64,000 nucleotides of DNA from Xanthoparmelia taractica. Lineage: Eukaryota > Ascomycota > Lecanoromycetes > Lecanorales > Parmeliaceae. The stretch covers positions 1 to 64,000 of the forward strand of contig JANQBS010000101.1 of assembly GCA_033085395.1 (NCBI GenBank), written 5' to 3'. Each line of letters opens with the position of its first letter. Position 1 is the stretch's first letter. This document shows positions 1 through 12,701 of this stretch, in pieces. Below the pieces are notes generated by a model. The model saw only the letters and a program-made list of their open reading frames with translations, did no database searches and was not told where the DNA came from. The translations under genes and the position numbers were made by a program.

Positions 1-3
1 TCA

Positions 4-45
4 TGCCAAGACCTCTTCGGGAGTACCCGCACCCTGGTCTTGGCA
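4..45. repeat. Inverted repeat (hairpin), 10-bp arms
   Basis: TGCCAAGACC at 4-13 is the exact reverse complement of GGTCTTGGCA at 36-45, with a 22-nt GC-rich loop. It sits at the very edge of the AT-rich block and still contains CpA, so it was spared RIP. It may be the end of a mobile element cut by the window border. Confidence 0.6.
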
Positions 46-177
46 CGTTTTTTGAATTTATTTCAATAATTTATTTCAAAATAACTATACATCTAATCTT
101 AGTCAGCAATAGCGCGCTAGATAGCCCTAAGCAAGCTCTATAAAATGTACTATTCAGATTTTTTTTTTTGTGAATTC

Positions 178-264
178 CGACCTAAAACCAGCTGGATTTA
201 AAAGTCAGCTAGTTTTAGGTCGATTTTTAGTAGCCTGGAGCTGGTTTTAGGTTAAAACCAGCTC
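178..264. repeat. Four-copy palindromic motif cluster
   Basis: Four copies of a motif close to ACCTAAAACCAGCT lie within 87 bp, in the order plus (178-193), minus (207-222), minus (238-250), plus (252-264). The first pair forms a 16-bp inverted repeat with one mismatch. The second pair is a perfect 12-bp inverted repeat around a 3-nt loop. The motif keeps CpA and TpG, unlike the DNA around it. Confidence 0.75.
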
Positions 265-3200
265 CCCCTGGTAGATAGAGTATTAAGATTCTATAAGAAT
301 AAATTTATCTTATGATTGATTCTAGTAATTATTCTAGTAACTATCTGAGCGTATTGAAATTTTATCGATTTAGACGCTAACACGTAGGGTTCTCGGCAAT
401 CTTTCCACATTAAGTAGATAGTAGAAATTAATGCTCAATCGATTTTCTTCTCGATAATCCTTTCAATAATAGATATTAGTGCCTAAATAATTCCCTTCTT
501 AAACTTTTCCCTTAAATAATTCTTATTTATCGCATCTTTCTTTTATTCTAATATTTGAGACGCGTTTCTATTATTAATATGACTAAAAATACTTAATATA
601 CTTCTATTCTAATAGAGAGTATATAATTAATAGTCCTTAGCTAAATTGTAATCTATAGAGTATCGATCTTGTAGAAGTGACCACTTTTTTTGTCTTTGTA
701 TTTCTTTATTGATCTTTTTTCTAGCTATTAAAAAAGAAGAATAATTAAATTCTTAGACGTACTTTTCGCTCTTTAATATAGAGTTCGATAATCTCGAGTT
801 TAAGACTTCACGTTATAGCGTAGTTAATCGACTTAAAGATAATTAGTTAAAGCGCAAAGCCGTTTAAGATCTTAGCGAAAATCCCAACATTAAACGCTTA
901 AGAATAAGACTCGATACTTTTATCTTTAAGAAAAAGAAATTAAAACGCGTAAAGAAAGCTAATAACGTCGCTAAGAATTATTATATTCGTGTTTATAAAA
1001 AGATTAGCGAATTCGCGACTATTTTAAACTTATAGCGAGAAGCATGTATTAAAACCCTTCGTAAGCAAGAAGTCGACTCTAGGTAATATTTATTTATCTT
1101 TATAGTTATTATTTTAGTTATTAGTTCTTTTAAGCTAATACTTAAAATAGAATTACGTAAGGCGTATATAGTAATATCGTTGCTCGGTGTCTTCGACTTT
1201 AGATTTATTTTAGAATAATAGTCTACGTTGATAAGAATAATAACTCGTTATAAGAAGATATAGAAGATAAGAAAGTAGAGCAAAGTATATAATTACCTTT
1301 AATAAAAAAGTATTTGTTTTAATTATGTGATAGACGAGATTTTTTTAGATATTAGAGAGTGAAATAATATTTTAAATCGTAAGCGCTACGATCTATTAAA
1401 ACTCGAAAAGAATAATTAATTATTAGATATAAAGCTATTCGCGTATAAGTAGTATCTCGAGTAAAACTACTTATCGAATATGAAGATACGTTTATTTATT
1501 AATATATAGAACGTGTAATAAAAGACTAATAGATCTCTGCTACGTAAACTTAAAAAGCTAGATTGTAAGAATTTAGGGAGCTGTCTTAGGGAAGAACATG
1601 TGTATCTATTTATGATTTTAATATATCTATATATTTCTAGTTATTATTCTAGTTATCGTTAATCTATTTAGAAGAGATATATCTTCTTCGATATTATATT
1701 ATCTTTATATATATTCTTTAATCGTCGAGAGAAAGTTATATATCGCAATATAATTAATTATATTTAGGGTAGATACTTTAAATATAATAATGCGAGATAA
1801 CTATCTCTATTAGAACTGATATTATTCTAATCGAATAATTATAATTTCGCTACGATAAGTTTCGAGCCCGACCTTGATACGATAAATGCGAGGAGAGCGT
1901 ACGATCTTATTGTTTAAGGCTATAATAATGTATTCGCTAATTTTAAACTTCTCGTATTTAATATAGATAGTCTTAGTCTCTTAACTAAAGAAATCGCTAG
2001 CTATATAAATTATAATAATTAATCTTAAGAGTATTCCAGAATTCTAGTTATAATTCTAGTTATTATACGTCTTATTCGAACTAATAGATAGTTATCTTAT
2101 TTCGTAAGCTACGAATAAACTATATATTCTTAGCTTATAAAGTAACTCTTTTTGCGTGAAATGCGTATAATTGCGCGACTATATAAGAGTTAATTATAAT
2201 TACTTCTTAATAAGAAAGATAAGATCTATTATCTAATTTAGAGATAATTCTAATCTTTATTAATTCTTAAAGTGCGCTTAAGATAGAGAATTAAATTCGA
2301 AAATCTCCCTTTTCTATAAGTCTTAGAATCTTTTTTATTAGTCGAGTAAACGCTTTTTATGATATAATTAAGTTCGTCGATTTTTATATACGATAAATCT
2401 CTTATAACGCGCGAGCTTAGAAATAATATTAGTACTAATAAAAATATTTACTCTATAAACTTACTATTAGCTTTTAATTTTTACGGCTTTCTTATCGATT
2501 TAAATTAAATCTTAAGTCTCTTTTAACTATATAACTTTTTAACGTTAAAAGATTTAGATAAGAATATAAAAATGTTTTTAAGTATTTCTATAGTATTATC
2601 GATAACTAAAAGAGAAGAGTTAGACTTATACGAGTCTGCGATATTATTTGTAATTGCGAGCGCTATTCTTATCGGGAAAAAAAGAGTAGAAAGAAAATTT
2701 TAGAGAATATTAAAGTATTATTAACGTTAGAGAACTATTTAGAAAAAAAGAACTTTAGGAATAATCGCTAGAATTATAATTAGAATAGAGATTCGAACTT
2801 AGATAATTATTAAAGTGCTAATTATAGAGATTTAAACTTAGATAATTACTAGAATATTTATTAGAATAGAAATTCGAACTCGCGTAGAAAGAAATTTAAT
2901 TGATATATTAATCTATTCTATATATTAACCTACATTAGATATACTTTAATTTAGTCTTTCTTAAGTCTATATATTTATTCTATATTAAATATACTCTAAC
3001 TTATTAAACTTTTTTATTAAGTCAACTTACTAACGACTAGCACTATTATATAGCTATATTAGAGAGTTAGTCTCTCGCGCGCTTCGGCCCCTAGTCTTTA
3101 CACTCTTATACTTATTAATCTTTACTTTTTTTATTAGCATTTATTAGAATTTAATTAATACGCTATAGCGAAGAGACATTTATCTTGCATATTAATTTAT

Positions 3201-3364
3201 GTATTATATAGTCTTCGTATTAGTTATTAATTTTAAGTAGTCAAAGCTAGGTTTAAAGCTAAGTATTACTAGAAGACGCATCTTTTATGATATTCTATAT
3301 TTTTTATAAATGTTATCTATCTTTATTTAAGCTATTATATTTTCTCTTAAGTCTCAAATTTTAC

Positions 3365-3450
3365 TATATTATCCGGTGTCGCAGTTAGTGCTATATCGTC
3401 CGGTGTCGCAGTTAATATTATATTATTCGATATCGCAGATAGTGTTATAG
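3365..3450. repeat. Short tandem repeat, about 3 units of about 30 bp
   Basis: Units sharing a core like ATCCGGTGTCGCAGTTAGTG occur three times in a row. The third unit differs by transitions (CCGGTGTCGCAG to TTCGATATCGCAG), as expected from RIP. It lies inside the AT-rich block. Confidence 0.6.
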
Positions 3451-6400
3451 CTATTAACGATTATTCTTTCGACGAGAGTTAAGATACTCTCGTTATTATT
3501 TTAGAGAAATTAGAGTCTAGAGATAAAAAATCTTACTTTGTTTATAACGAAGTTAAGTATAATATATAGATAAATTAATAATTAAAGATAAGTTGGGTAG
3601 TTAGATATTAGATTAAGAATCTCAATCGTCGATAGAGAGTGAACTAAGGCTCTATAGTTCGAAAGACTACGAAATAAAAATATTTTTAAGATTACGTCCT
3701 TCGATCTATTGAAGAGCTATATATTATATATCGTCACTGCGATAATATTCTTATTTATTTATTAATAGATTATAATATTATGAAAATAAATTCACACCTT
3801 AAATCGAAAGTATACGTATAAAAGTCGAGTCTTAATATACTTGAGTAGATAATAATTATTAAGGGCTATTAACGATAGATATGCTATCTATTTAATTTAT
3901 TTAATATTTAATAATTAGAATAATAATTAGAACTAATATCTTACGCTCTAGAGACGATTAAAGAAAGATATTAAAATAAAGCTAGATAATAGATATCTTA
4001 CTCGCGCGGACTTCTCCGAGTAATTCCGTCGTTGGATTACAGCTATAGGCGTCTTATTTGCTATTGTCGATAACCCAGAGATATTACGAATCTTTCGCTG
4101 CCTTAACCCTCTCGTAAATATAAATTCTATATTTATAATTAAAAATTGGCTATTTTCTAAAGTTAAAGAGATTAAGTTAGATCTATATATAAGTCTATTA
4201 AATAATAATATCAAGATATCTTTAGCCTTAAATAGCTAATCGACTAATAATCGTTAGTCGTATTTTGTACTTCTTGACTTCTTTATTAATCACGATTAAA
4301 GATATTATAAGAAGCTTCTAAGATTCGAATACGTCGAGAGTAAACACATTAATACGAAGTTTATAAGTCTCGTATAATTAATTCTTAAGAAGTATATGCT
4401 TAAGACGCGAATTATAGCTTTAATAATTAATAATACGACTAATAATAATATACTCTTCCGTAATCTAATCGAGGCTCTTTTATAGAGCGAGTTTAATAAT
4501 TTACTTAATCTTGGAGAGTAGAATACGAGAAGTCTTAAATATATTCTCTGTATAGCGTATATTATTCAATTATTCTTATAAGAGCTTCTTAATAAGATTC
4601 GCGTTAGCCTAATCAACGAGGACTTTTAGAAAAGCTAATATAATTCGAAGAAATAGAATACTATCTAAAGATAAGAGAAAGATCTATTAATAACTTTAGC
4701 TAAGATATATAAATTCTAGTTATTATTCTAGTTATTACTAATATCTAATATATATAAATTCGTAAGACGGGGATTTATATTAATGCTAGTAGTTAGCGCA
4801 AGAAGTATTTCTTCGAGCTTTAATCTATATAACTTAACAATACTTATAATTTAATTAATTAATATTATTTATTTATCGATAAGAAGCTATATTAGCAAAA
4901 ACGCGCACTTAAATTATTCTAGAATATTAAAGTTTATTGAGACTTAACCTATTATATGTTAATACGATCTTATTTACTTCGTAGCGATATCGATTGCTTT
5001 TTTAAGGAGAAATTAGACGGCTTTCTTAGACTTAGCGCGAATAAATAATCGCAAGTCGAATATCTAATTAAATTAATTAGACTTTTTTATACTTTTACGA
5101 AGCTAATAAGTAAGAATAAGAAGCCAATAATTTATTATATATTTAATATTTATAATAGATTATTTAATTATATTAAGAAGGAGATTCGAAAGCTAAGACG
5201 TAAGCGGATTTCGTGAAAAGTCGAACTTCGCGAGACTTTGAAGGCGGCTTGTGAGAAGTTAATTATCTACTATAGCGAGACCTAATTGAGTGTAAGATAT
5301 CTCTATAAATAGATAACACTTTTACGTTTAAGTCACGGGAATATAATATTAAAAGAATCGAATTAAGAAGTTAAGTCTAATTAAATATTCTAAGTAGAGA
5401 TATATTAGAATACGCTCGAATAAACGTATCGAAATTATTAATATCTTGATATTAATAGTTAGATATAGAGAGTTAAACGAGTAAGAAGTCGCGTAGAGTC
5501 GCTTAATAATATTATTAATGAAATCGAAAAGACGATAGAAGTGTTAGATAATAATTAATTTTAGTAATATAAAAGAGAAGATTAATATTCTACTTATTAT
5601 TCTAGCTATAACTTAAATTTCTAATCTTAATTAAGTATCTTTTACTTATCTTAAGAATCTATTAATTCTTAATTAGTGAAAAAGCTTAGAGTCTTAGATT
5701 CTAATAATAGCACGTGTGACTAGAGATATCTTAATCGTATCTAATGAAGTTATAGTTTGTGAGCGATGTTTCTTATAAGCTAAGCGACTATATAATAATC
5801 AAAAAAGCTATTCGCCTTTAATCTTTCGAGTCTTAATAATAATTTCTTATATAGAATATTAATAGAATAGCTATGAATAAGATACACTAAACTTAGAGGG
5901 AGATCTTAATATATCACTTGAAGCTAAATAGGCTAATCAAAAAATTCGAAATTATTAGATAGGGGAGATTTCTAATGTTAATTACATTAATAATAATAAT
6001 AAAGTGCTCTTTAAATTAACCTAAGTAAGAAATTAATTTTTTTTTATTAAAATTTTATTTATTAACTATTCTTTAATTAAGAGAAGAGAAGCGAATGTAA
6101 AGTAATAGAGAATTAATCTCTATAGATTAAAGATCTACGAAAAGAGTAAGAGAGATAATTTAAAATCGTTCTATAAGTGATTAGAGAAGAGATCGACTTA
6201 GCGATCTTACGTAGATTACAATTTAAGAAAATAATATATTGTAGTTATTATTCTAGTCATTACTTATTAGAATAGTTATATTTATTTAGCGAGATTAAAT
6301 CAGAAGAGAGTTTATCTTAATATTACTTATTAAGTGCCGAAGTTTAATAATTACTTAAGCTAATTTCGCCCTAACTTATATATTAACCTAGAATTTTCTT

Positions 6401-6671
6401 ATCTTATCCGCCACCTTATATAGGAAATAATCTACATTATAAGATACCCCTACATATATTAGAAATTTCCTAAATTATTTCATGATACTAGTAATTTCCC
6501 ATCTTATATCTTTATAAGTGGTCTAATATAACCCCCTCATAATATTCTCCCATAATATAATATAATACGGTATGGTATGGGATATCCCATCAAATATACT
6601 AGACCTTTCCGGCCCGTAAGCTTAATCTTAGCGTATTAAAAATAAAACTAAATTAGTAGCGATTAAAATCT

Positions 6672-6950
6672 ATTCGAGTTACTCTTCTCGACTCTATTAC
6701 TTTTATTAATTTAAATATTCTTCTTAACTTAAATACTTTTTTTAATTTCGTTATTCTTTTTAACTTAAATACTTTTCTCGATTTAAATACTCTTCTTAAC
6801 TTTATTACTCTTCTTAACTTAAATACTCTTCTCGACTTCGATATCTTTCTTAACTTCGTTACTCTTCTTAACTTCGATTTTTTTTTTAACTTAAATATTC
6901 TTCTTAATTTAAATACTTTTCTTAACTTAGATAGCTTTCAAATAAACGTC
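6672..6950. repeat. 18-bp minisatellite, about 14 degenerate units
   Basis: A unit close to TAACTTAAATACTCTTCT repeats about every 18 bp, with most differences being transitions. A period divisible by three would fit a former repeat-bearing coding sequence, but no open frame survives. Confidence 0.65.
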
Positions 6951-8110
6951 TAAATTAAAGATTTAAATCGACGAAGATATAATTAAGTTTATATCTTAAT
7001 TATCGACGAGATACTAGAATAACTAATAAGCTTTTTATTATTAATATATATTATATATTAAAGCGTTAATTCTAAAGTAGCGTGTATAAATATAAACTTA
7101 TATATATAAATATAAATTATAAATCTTATTAATACGATTAAGATCTTATAGACTATATAATAGTATATTACTTATAATTTAAATAAAGTAATATTTATAG
7201 TAATTAATTACGTAATCTCTTTATTATTATCTTTTTTATTTATATTTTTATAAATTCGTTGTTTTTAAATTTAATTTTTTCGTAAAAATACTTAGCGTTT
7301 TAATATAAAACTTAAATTTTCTTATCTAGATCGCTCTTTACGTTCGTTTTTTTCTATATATTATATTTACTATTTCTTAAGTTTTTCGTTAAGCTTTTTA
7401 GATATTCTATTATAACTCGTTTATTTTCTAATTTTAAAAAGATATATACTTTATACTTAAGTAATTAATAAAAGCTTAAATCTATACTCGTTTATATATT
7501 AGAGATAAATAATTATTATAACTTTTAAACGATATAGACGCGCTAAGCTATAAATATAAGATTTAACACTTGTTTATTAAACGACGTAAGCTCTATAAAT
7601 TCTCTATATTAATTATCTTCGTCGATAAATAAATTTAAAAAAGTGTTATATATCGCGATATATAATCGCTTTAATATAAACCTTAAGAATTATAGCTCTA
7701 TGCGTTTATATATTATATTTATTTTATTTAAAATAATACGATTAATTCTTAAATTAAATACTTTTTAATTTATTAATTTAAGAATATTATATCTTTATTA
7801 TATAATTATATTAGTTTCGTTTTATAATATAATAAGATTTTAAATTTATCTCGATAATATCTTCTTTCATATTTAGCTATTCACGTCTCTATACGAAGTA
7901 ATAATAAATAATATCTAAGACTTCGCTCTCTTTATCTTAAATATTTTTTTTTTACTTAACTTCGTCGTTAAATTTTAATTTCTAATCTTATATAATAAGA
8001 CGATATTACGAATTATAAGAATATTATATTAATAGTATAAAGTAGTTGCTATTTCGATGAAAATTATATTAATAGTATATAGTAATTATTAAGTCGACGA
8101 ATATCGCGTA

Positions 8111-8256
8111 AGTAGCAAATAATAGTTACTAACTAAGTGAAATTCGAGCGAATATTTAATGGAGTTACTAATTCGACGAAATTCTTAATTTTAGCCCTAG
8201 TCGCGCGATTAGTAATTTTGAATTTAGTAGAAACTTTTTAAATTTATAGATATTAG
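8111..8256 (+). repeat. Direct repeat, copy A
   Basis: It matches 9343-9527 in the same orientation, including the shared cores TAGTCGCGCGATTAGTAATTTT-like and AGTAGAAACTTTTTAAATTTATAG-like (described, not quoted in full). Differences are mainly transitions. Together with copy B it could be a pair of short LTRs about 1.2 kb apart or two dispersed copies. No TG...CA ends or target duplication were found. Confidence 0.6.
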
Positions 8257-9342
8257 ACTTTAAAATTCGTTTAAGATATCGACTCTTTAATTTCTTAGCT
8301 TACTTAGCTAGAAAATACTTCTTAATAATCTATTATTACATTAGATACTTGGCGTTTCTATTATTAAGATTCTTCTAAATCTATTATCTTTCTAGAATCG
8401 TCTCTTTCGTGAATATAAAGCTTGAATTATATATTTCTAATGTGTAATAATCTTAAAATATTATTTCTATATAGTCTCGATATCGTATATTCAAGTAATT
8501 ACGATAATATTTCTTCTCTTATAGTCTAAATATTTAAATCTATCTTCGAGATTCTCTAACACGAATTAATATCTTATTACTATATATAATTATATATTTC
8601 TTATCTCGTAATCTTTCTAATTAATTAATCGCGAAATTTAAATATTTCTATTCTTACTTCGATAAGAGTAAAGACTTATATCGAGAAGAATATCGTATAT
8701 AACTAACTCTCGTAAAGACTACATGAATTATAATTGCGAAGACTATATACTTAATATCTCGAGTAATTTACATTAAAGGCTTACGACGCTAAAATTAATT
8801 CTTAATCGTATATCTAATGAGATGTCTAAGAAGTCTATTATTAATTATTAAAGGTTTTTCTAATTAAAAACGTTATTAATAAGTCTCTAAAGATAATAAA
8901 TTAATATTTTCTTTCTTCGCTTCGAGAGCGTGTTTTTATATATTTCGAATCGTTTTCTTATTATAATCGTATCTCTTAGTAATTCGAAGATTTAATAGAT
9001 TATTAAGCTTAGTAAGTACTATAAGTACGCCTTTTTTAAGCCCTAAGAGATTCTTGAATTCCTTAATTCAAGACATAAGAATATAAGTGTTAAAAGGATT
9101 TTAATAAGGGAACGCGAAAAATCACGGTTTTTAGGTGCGGATTAATTAAGAAAAAAGTCTATTATACTATCGCGAGTATTATTCCCGCGAGAATTTAATT
9201 TAAAATTTATAATTCTAAGATCTATTTCGAGATAACGTTAAGAATTATCGCTATATATCGCTATTAAAACTTATCGTCGATTAAAAAAAAACTTATAGAA
9301 CTAAATATAAAGCTAAGTTACGTAACTTATACTAATAGTAAG

Positions 9343-9527
9343 TATAGCAAATAGTGTTTACTAACTAAGTAGAATTCGCGCGAATATTTAATAGAGTTAC
9401 TAACTAAGCGAAATTTATGCGAATATTTAATAAAGTTACTAATCCGACGAAATTCTTAATTTTAGTTCTAGTCGCGCGATTAGTAATTTTAAATTTAGTA
9501 GAAACTTTTTAAATTTATAGATATTAC
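9343..9527 (+). repeat. Direct repeat, copy B
   Basis: This is the partner of copy A. It carries one more internal unit of about 37 bp, built on GTTACTAACTAAG, than copy A, so the copies also differ by tandem duplication or loss. The repeat ends near ATATTA in both copies. Confidence 0.6.
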
Positions 9528-10010
9528 GATTAGAGAATAATTAAGCTTTATTAAAGAGTCTTTAAATAAGAAGATAGCGAAGATATAATTATTAATAAAC
9601 TAAAAAATAATATATAAGATATTAAGTAATAATTATTCGATAATTAAGTTAAAAGATAGTAAAGCTCTATCTAGAGTAATTAAGTAATATTTTATTTAAA
9701 TTTAATACTTTATAAAGTTACTCTTTATAATATATTATTCGAATAGAAAACGATAATTTATAATTATATATAAAATACTAATAATAGTAATAGCTCGTAC
9801 TAATATAATAAATTCTCAATAGAAATATATATTATTAGAAAAGTCTATATAGACGTATTTCGCGTTATTCTATATTTTAAGAAGATAAGATAAAGAATAG
9901 AAAAATAATCTACACGAAAATAATATAAATATCTAGGCGATCTTATACTAAGTTTTATCTTAGAGTTATTAAAGAGAATTATAAGAAATTAGTAATATAT
10001 AGCAAATCAA

Positions 10011-10365
10011 AGCGAGAGAAACAAAGGACAATCAGGGACTAGAGGTTGGAAAGGATTATGGTGTATCGGGCCGTCCCCCAGCTATGAAAGATGACGATTA
10101 TCGAGATTAGGAATCAGATTCAATTCAGGATATCGTTGGCGCCTGCGCGGATCATCTCGGTTGGTCGGGAAAAGATATCAGATATTTGAGAAGGGATTCA
10201 GGTTTCGATGGATTGGGTAAAGAGAAAGGTCGGTTTTTGATTTCCTTGTAGCGCTGTAGTGGATAAATCTCAATGCAAATACCAGCTAGTGTAAAAGACA
10301 AATGCCTTTGCTGTGATAGGAGGCCGCCTGCGCCGACGCTAATTCAATTCCTTTGTCTTCAGCCG
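10011..10365. other. Transition from AT-rich block to gene-rich DNA
   Basis: Base composition returns to balanced values here. It is the downstream flank of the minus-strand gene that follows. I see no gene or RNA in it. Confidence 0.6.
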
Positions 10366-11865
10366 TCAAGTCATCTCATCTACCGGTCCATCTTCCACCA
10401 GGCTCTGTGGTTTAATGTCCAAGGCTGCCTTGATCCACCACGGCCGGTACACCTCCGAAACCCATTCGGCAAGCCGCTGGAGCGACGCCATAATCTGGTA
10501 TATCCCCAAGATCTTGTCCGTGGAGCCAAGTGCGACCTCCCGGTAGATGATGATTCTGTTCTTTGCGCGCCGGTACTCGGCGACCATCAGCTTCCAGTGA
10601 TGGCCTTGGACTCGCAAGAGTGGTAGGATCGGCAATTCCATTTCGTTGGCCGAGGGATCGTTCGGCCGTGTCAGAACCTTTAGCATGTTGTAGTGCGCCG
10701 TCACCCATGTCTCAATCTCTACTAGAGATTCATCCTCGTTGCCGGCAGGCAGTTTGACCTCCATGCTAATGGCGATTGGATACTTCCGGACATAGCTTGC
10801 GTCGGTCTGGTTGATGCTGTTGTACGGCATTGACTTGCATTTGTCTTGTATCCTCTCCCAGAGCGGCGTCAAGGCGCGAGGTCTGATGATCATGGCAAAG
10901 TCGACCATTTTGGACTTAGATTGACCGGACACCTTTGGTAAAAGGTCCTTGTCGATGATTCTTGCACTCGTGATATCCCGATACCAGACCCCTTCCGACC
11001 TCCAATGGCCTTGTAGAGCCGCTCGTAGGGTCCTCGAATGGACTTCCATCTTCCATGATGATTCCGCACAATCGTCGCCAAAACATTCCTTAGCGCCGTC
11101 GAGGATATCGAGGGCACTGTACCATGTTCGCAGGTGATGGGATATCTCTTTTGATGTGGCTGGGGTCTGTTGTTTGTAGAGTGAGTCGTTGTCCTTGCGC
11201 AAAACCTCGCGGGCATATTCGCGGATCGATGAGGGAAGCAGTCTTTGTTGGGATTGAAGATCTTCGAGATCATCGACGAGGTTTTGCGCCGCAGAGGGGA
11301 TATTGTATTCGTCTGAATCCACCACGGCGATGATCACGGAAATCTCGGCAATCTCCATGTTGGCACGTGTTTTGCGTGGTGAAACAGATCTTTTGGAGGA
11401 TATGGTTTCGGATTTCTGCCTGGAGCTTCCTGATTCGCGGGAGCTTTCATCTTCTGCCTCGCCATCGTCTGGTTCTGAGTCTTTATAGCCAGGTGGATGT
11501 AAGACAGGAGCCTTCCTAAGCAGCGGTAATCGATGACTTGCCCGCGGTGTCGGCTCTTCGTCCGCGAAAACATCTGGTTGCTTGTCTCGTTTTCGTGTAG
11601 CTCTGGGTGTGGTCGGATTCTTCTCTAGTGACTTCTGGTCTTGCTTGCCCGACCGCTTTGGCGAAGGTTGCGAAGGAGCCATTGTGTTAGGCTGGATCTC
11701 GCCGAGTGTACGTCGCTTCGAGCCGCTCACGGCATGCTCTACTCTGGATCTCTTTCTCTTCTGCCCCGAAGAGGTCGTAAGCTCGTAGTCCTCGAGGCGG
11801 TCAGGATGCTCGGAAAGCCAGCACTTGATACTACCCGATTGGCTGTATATGTCAGAAGCAGGCAT
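10366..11865 (-). CDS. PD-(D/E)XK nuclease-like domain protein (fungal family)
   Basis: Single exon, 499 aa. The start is the ATG at 11865, because the frame upstream of it has no ATG. The protein begins MPASDIYSQSGSIKCWL. It has a long basic, Ser/Pro/Glu-rich disordered region (about aa 30-170, with KRKRSR and KRSVSPRK-type nuclear-localisation-like clusters). A folded C-terminal half follows, with segments such as IREYAREVLRKDNDSL, KECFGDDCAESSWKMEVH and SKMVDFAMIIRP. I recognise this layout from the large fungal family annotated as PD-(D/E)XK nuclease-like; whether the members cut DNA is not established to my knowledge. It sits only about 350 bp from the RIP block, yet its own composition is normal and it has no stop codons. 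Function is inferred from family resemblance only. Confidence 0.72.
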   Translation of the reverse strand: MPASDIYSQSGSIKCWLSEHPDRLEDYELTTSSGQKRKRSRVEHAVSGSKRRTLGEIQPNTMAPSQPSPKRSGKQDQKSLEKNPTTPRATRKRDKQPDVFADEEPTPRASHRLPLLRKAPVLHPPGYKDSEPDDGEAEDESSRESGSSRQKSETISSKRSVSPRKTRANMEIAEISVIIAVVDSDEYNIPSAAQNLVDDLEDLQSQQRLLPSSIREYAREVLRKDNDSLYKQQTPATSKEISHHLRTWYSALDILDGAKECFGDDCAESSWKMEVHSRTLRAALQGHWRSEGVWYRDITSARIIDKDLLPKVSGQSKSKMVDFAMIIRPRALTPLWERIQDKCKSMPYNSINQTDASYVRKYPIAISMEVKLPAGNEDESLVEIETWVTAHYNMLKVLTRPNDPSANEMELPILPLLRVQGHHWKLMVAEYRRAKNRIIIYREVALGSTDKILGIYQIMASLQRLAEWVSEVYRPWWIKAALDIKPQSLVEDGPVDEMT

Positions 11866-12101
11866 GGTAATGCGAAAGCACGTTCCGCAAGTATGTAGTG
11901 GTAGTAGAGTTGGCTTGTGTACATGCGTCACGCGAATCCGTAGCACAGAGAAACACGAATACGACGACTACCGTGACCGAGTTTAATAAAGTAAGGTCTG
12001 TGTGCTGATGTGCTCCCGTCTTCGGGTACGCTAGGCGAGATTTGCGCTAGTGCTGACCTAGCCGATCATAACCGCCCGCCACCAAGTTTCGCGTGTCACT
12101 A

Positions 12102-12701
12102 CAGTAAACCTTGGCTATAACGAATTGGTTTTTCCATACGGAGTGTTCGTTACAAACAAGTATTCGTTACGCAGAGACTTGCTTAAATTTCTATGTAAAA
12201 TACGCCAAAATTAAAGCCTGCTGCTGCTTAGAGATCTTCCGTGCACGAATATCTCTCCCATATCTATTTAGACGACTAATTAAGACCTCGTCGCCGTCGG
12301 CCTGCCGTTCCTCATAGAGTTGCAGCCGCTTCAACAGCTATAGAGCCTTATTTGACTTAATTGAACCCTAATCCTAAGCATCTCGAAGAAGTTTCTAATT
12401 TGGCCCTGAGGCGTTATATATGCGTAGGTCTCGTCGTTCGAGTTCGGTAATGGCTCGACGACGTTTCTTGGTCTTTGAAGGACTAATTGGAGCCTTGGGG
12501 CTAGAAGATGTCTCCCACAGGGCTGGGGAGAAAGAAATTTCAGAGTTATTAACTAATATTCTCTATAACGAACACATTAAAATAGTAGGAGGATACCTAA
12601 CGAATTCGTTTCAAACAAATATTCGTTATTTATATACAAAAAAAGTGACGTACATGCGGGGTGTTCGTTACATCCAGATTCGTTATAGCCAAGGTTTACT
12701 G
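12102..12701. mobile_element. Tc1/mariner (pogo-type) miniature element, 600 bp
   Basis: The ends are perfect terminal inverted repeats of at least 24 bp (left begins CAGTAAACCTTGGCTATAAC) and are flanked by TA on both sides (12100-12101 and 12702-12703), the usual target duplication of Tc1/mariner elements. A subterminal GTGTTCGTTACA-like motif recurs inside both halves. No intact transposase is present. On the minus strand, around 12,330-12,240, a short stretch reading RLQLYEERQADGDEV looks like the charged tail of a pogo-type transposase, so the element may be an internal deletion derivative; that is inference. Perfect termini suggest recent activity or lack of RIP. Confidence 0.85.

Larger units (their letters stand above)
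1..10010. repeat. AT-rich RIP-degraded repeat block
   Basis: The block is very AT-rich, with CpA and TpG almost absent, TpA in excess and CpG dinucleotides still common (many TCGCGCG-like runs). That pattern is the known signature of repeat-induced point mutation in ascomycetes and differs from ordinary CpG deamination. No reading frame longer than about 90 codons is credible and no coding domain could be recognised. The composition changes sharply at about 10,010. Short GC-richer islands at 1-50 and 178-280 escaped most of the mutation. The block is probably a stack of dead transposons whose families I cannot name. Confidence 0.85.

Noticed and set aside
1..60. Telomere or chromosome end at the window start
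   Set aside because: No TTAGGG-type repeats are present; only a hairpin and AT-rich sequence.
3948..4214. 88-codon frame in the AT-rich block
   Set aside because: Composition-driven frame with no recognisable domain, in DNA stripped of CpA.
6672..6950. CRISPR-like array from regular repeat spacing
   Set aside because: The units are contiguous without unique spacers, and the genome is eukaryotic.
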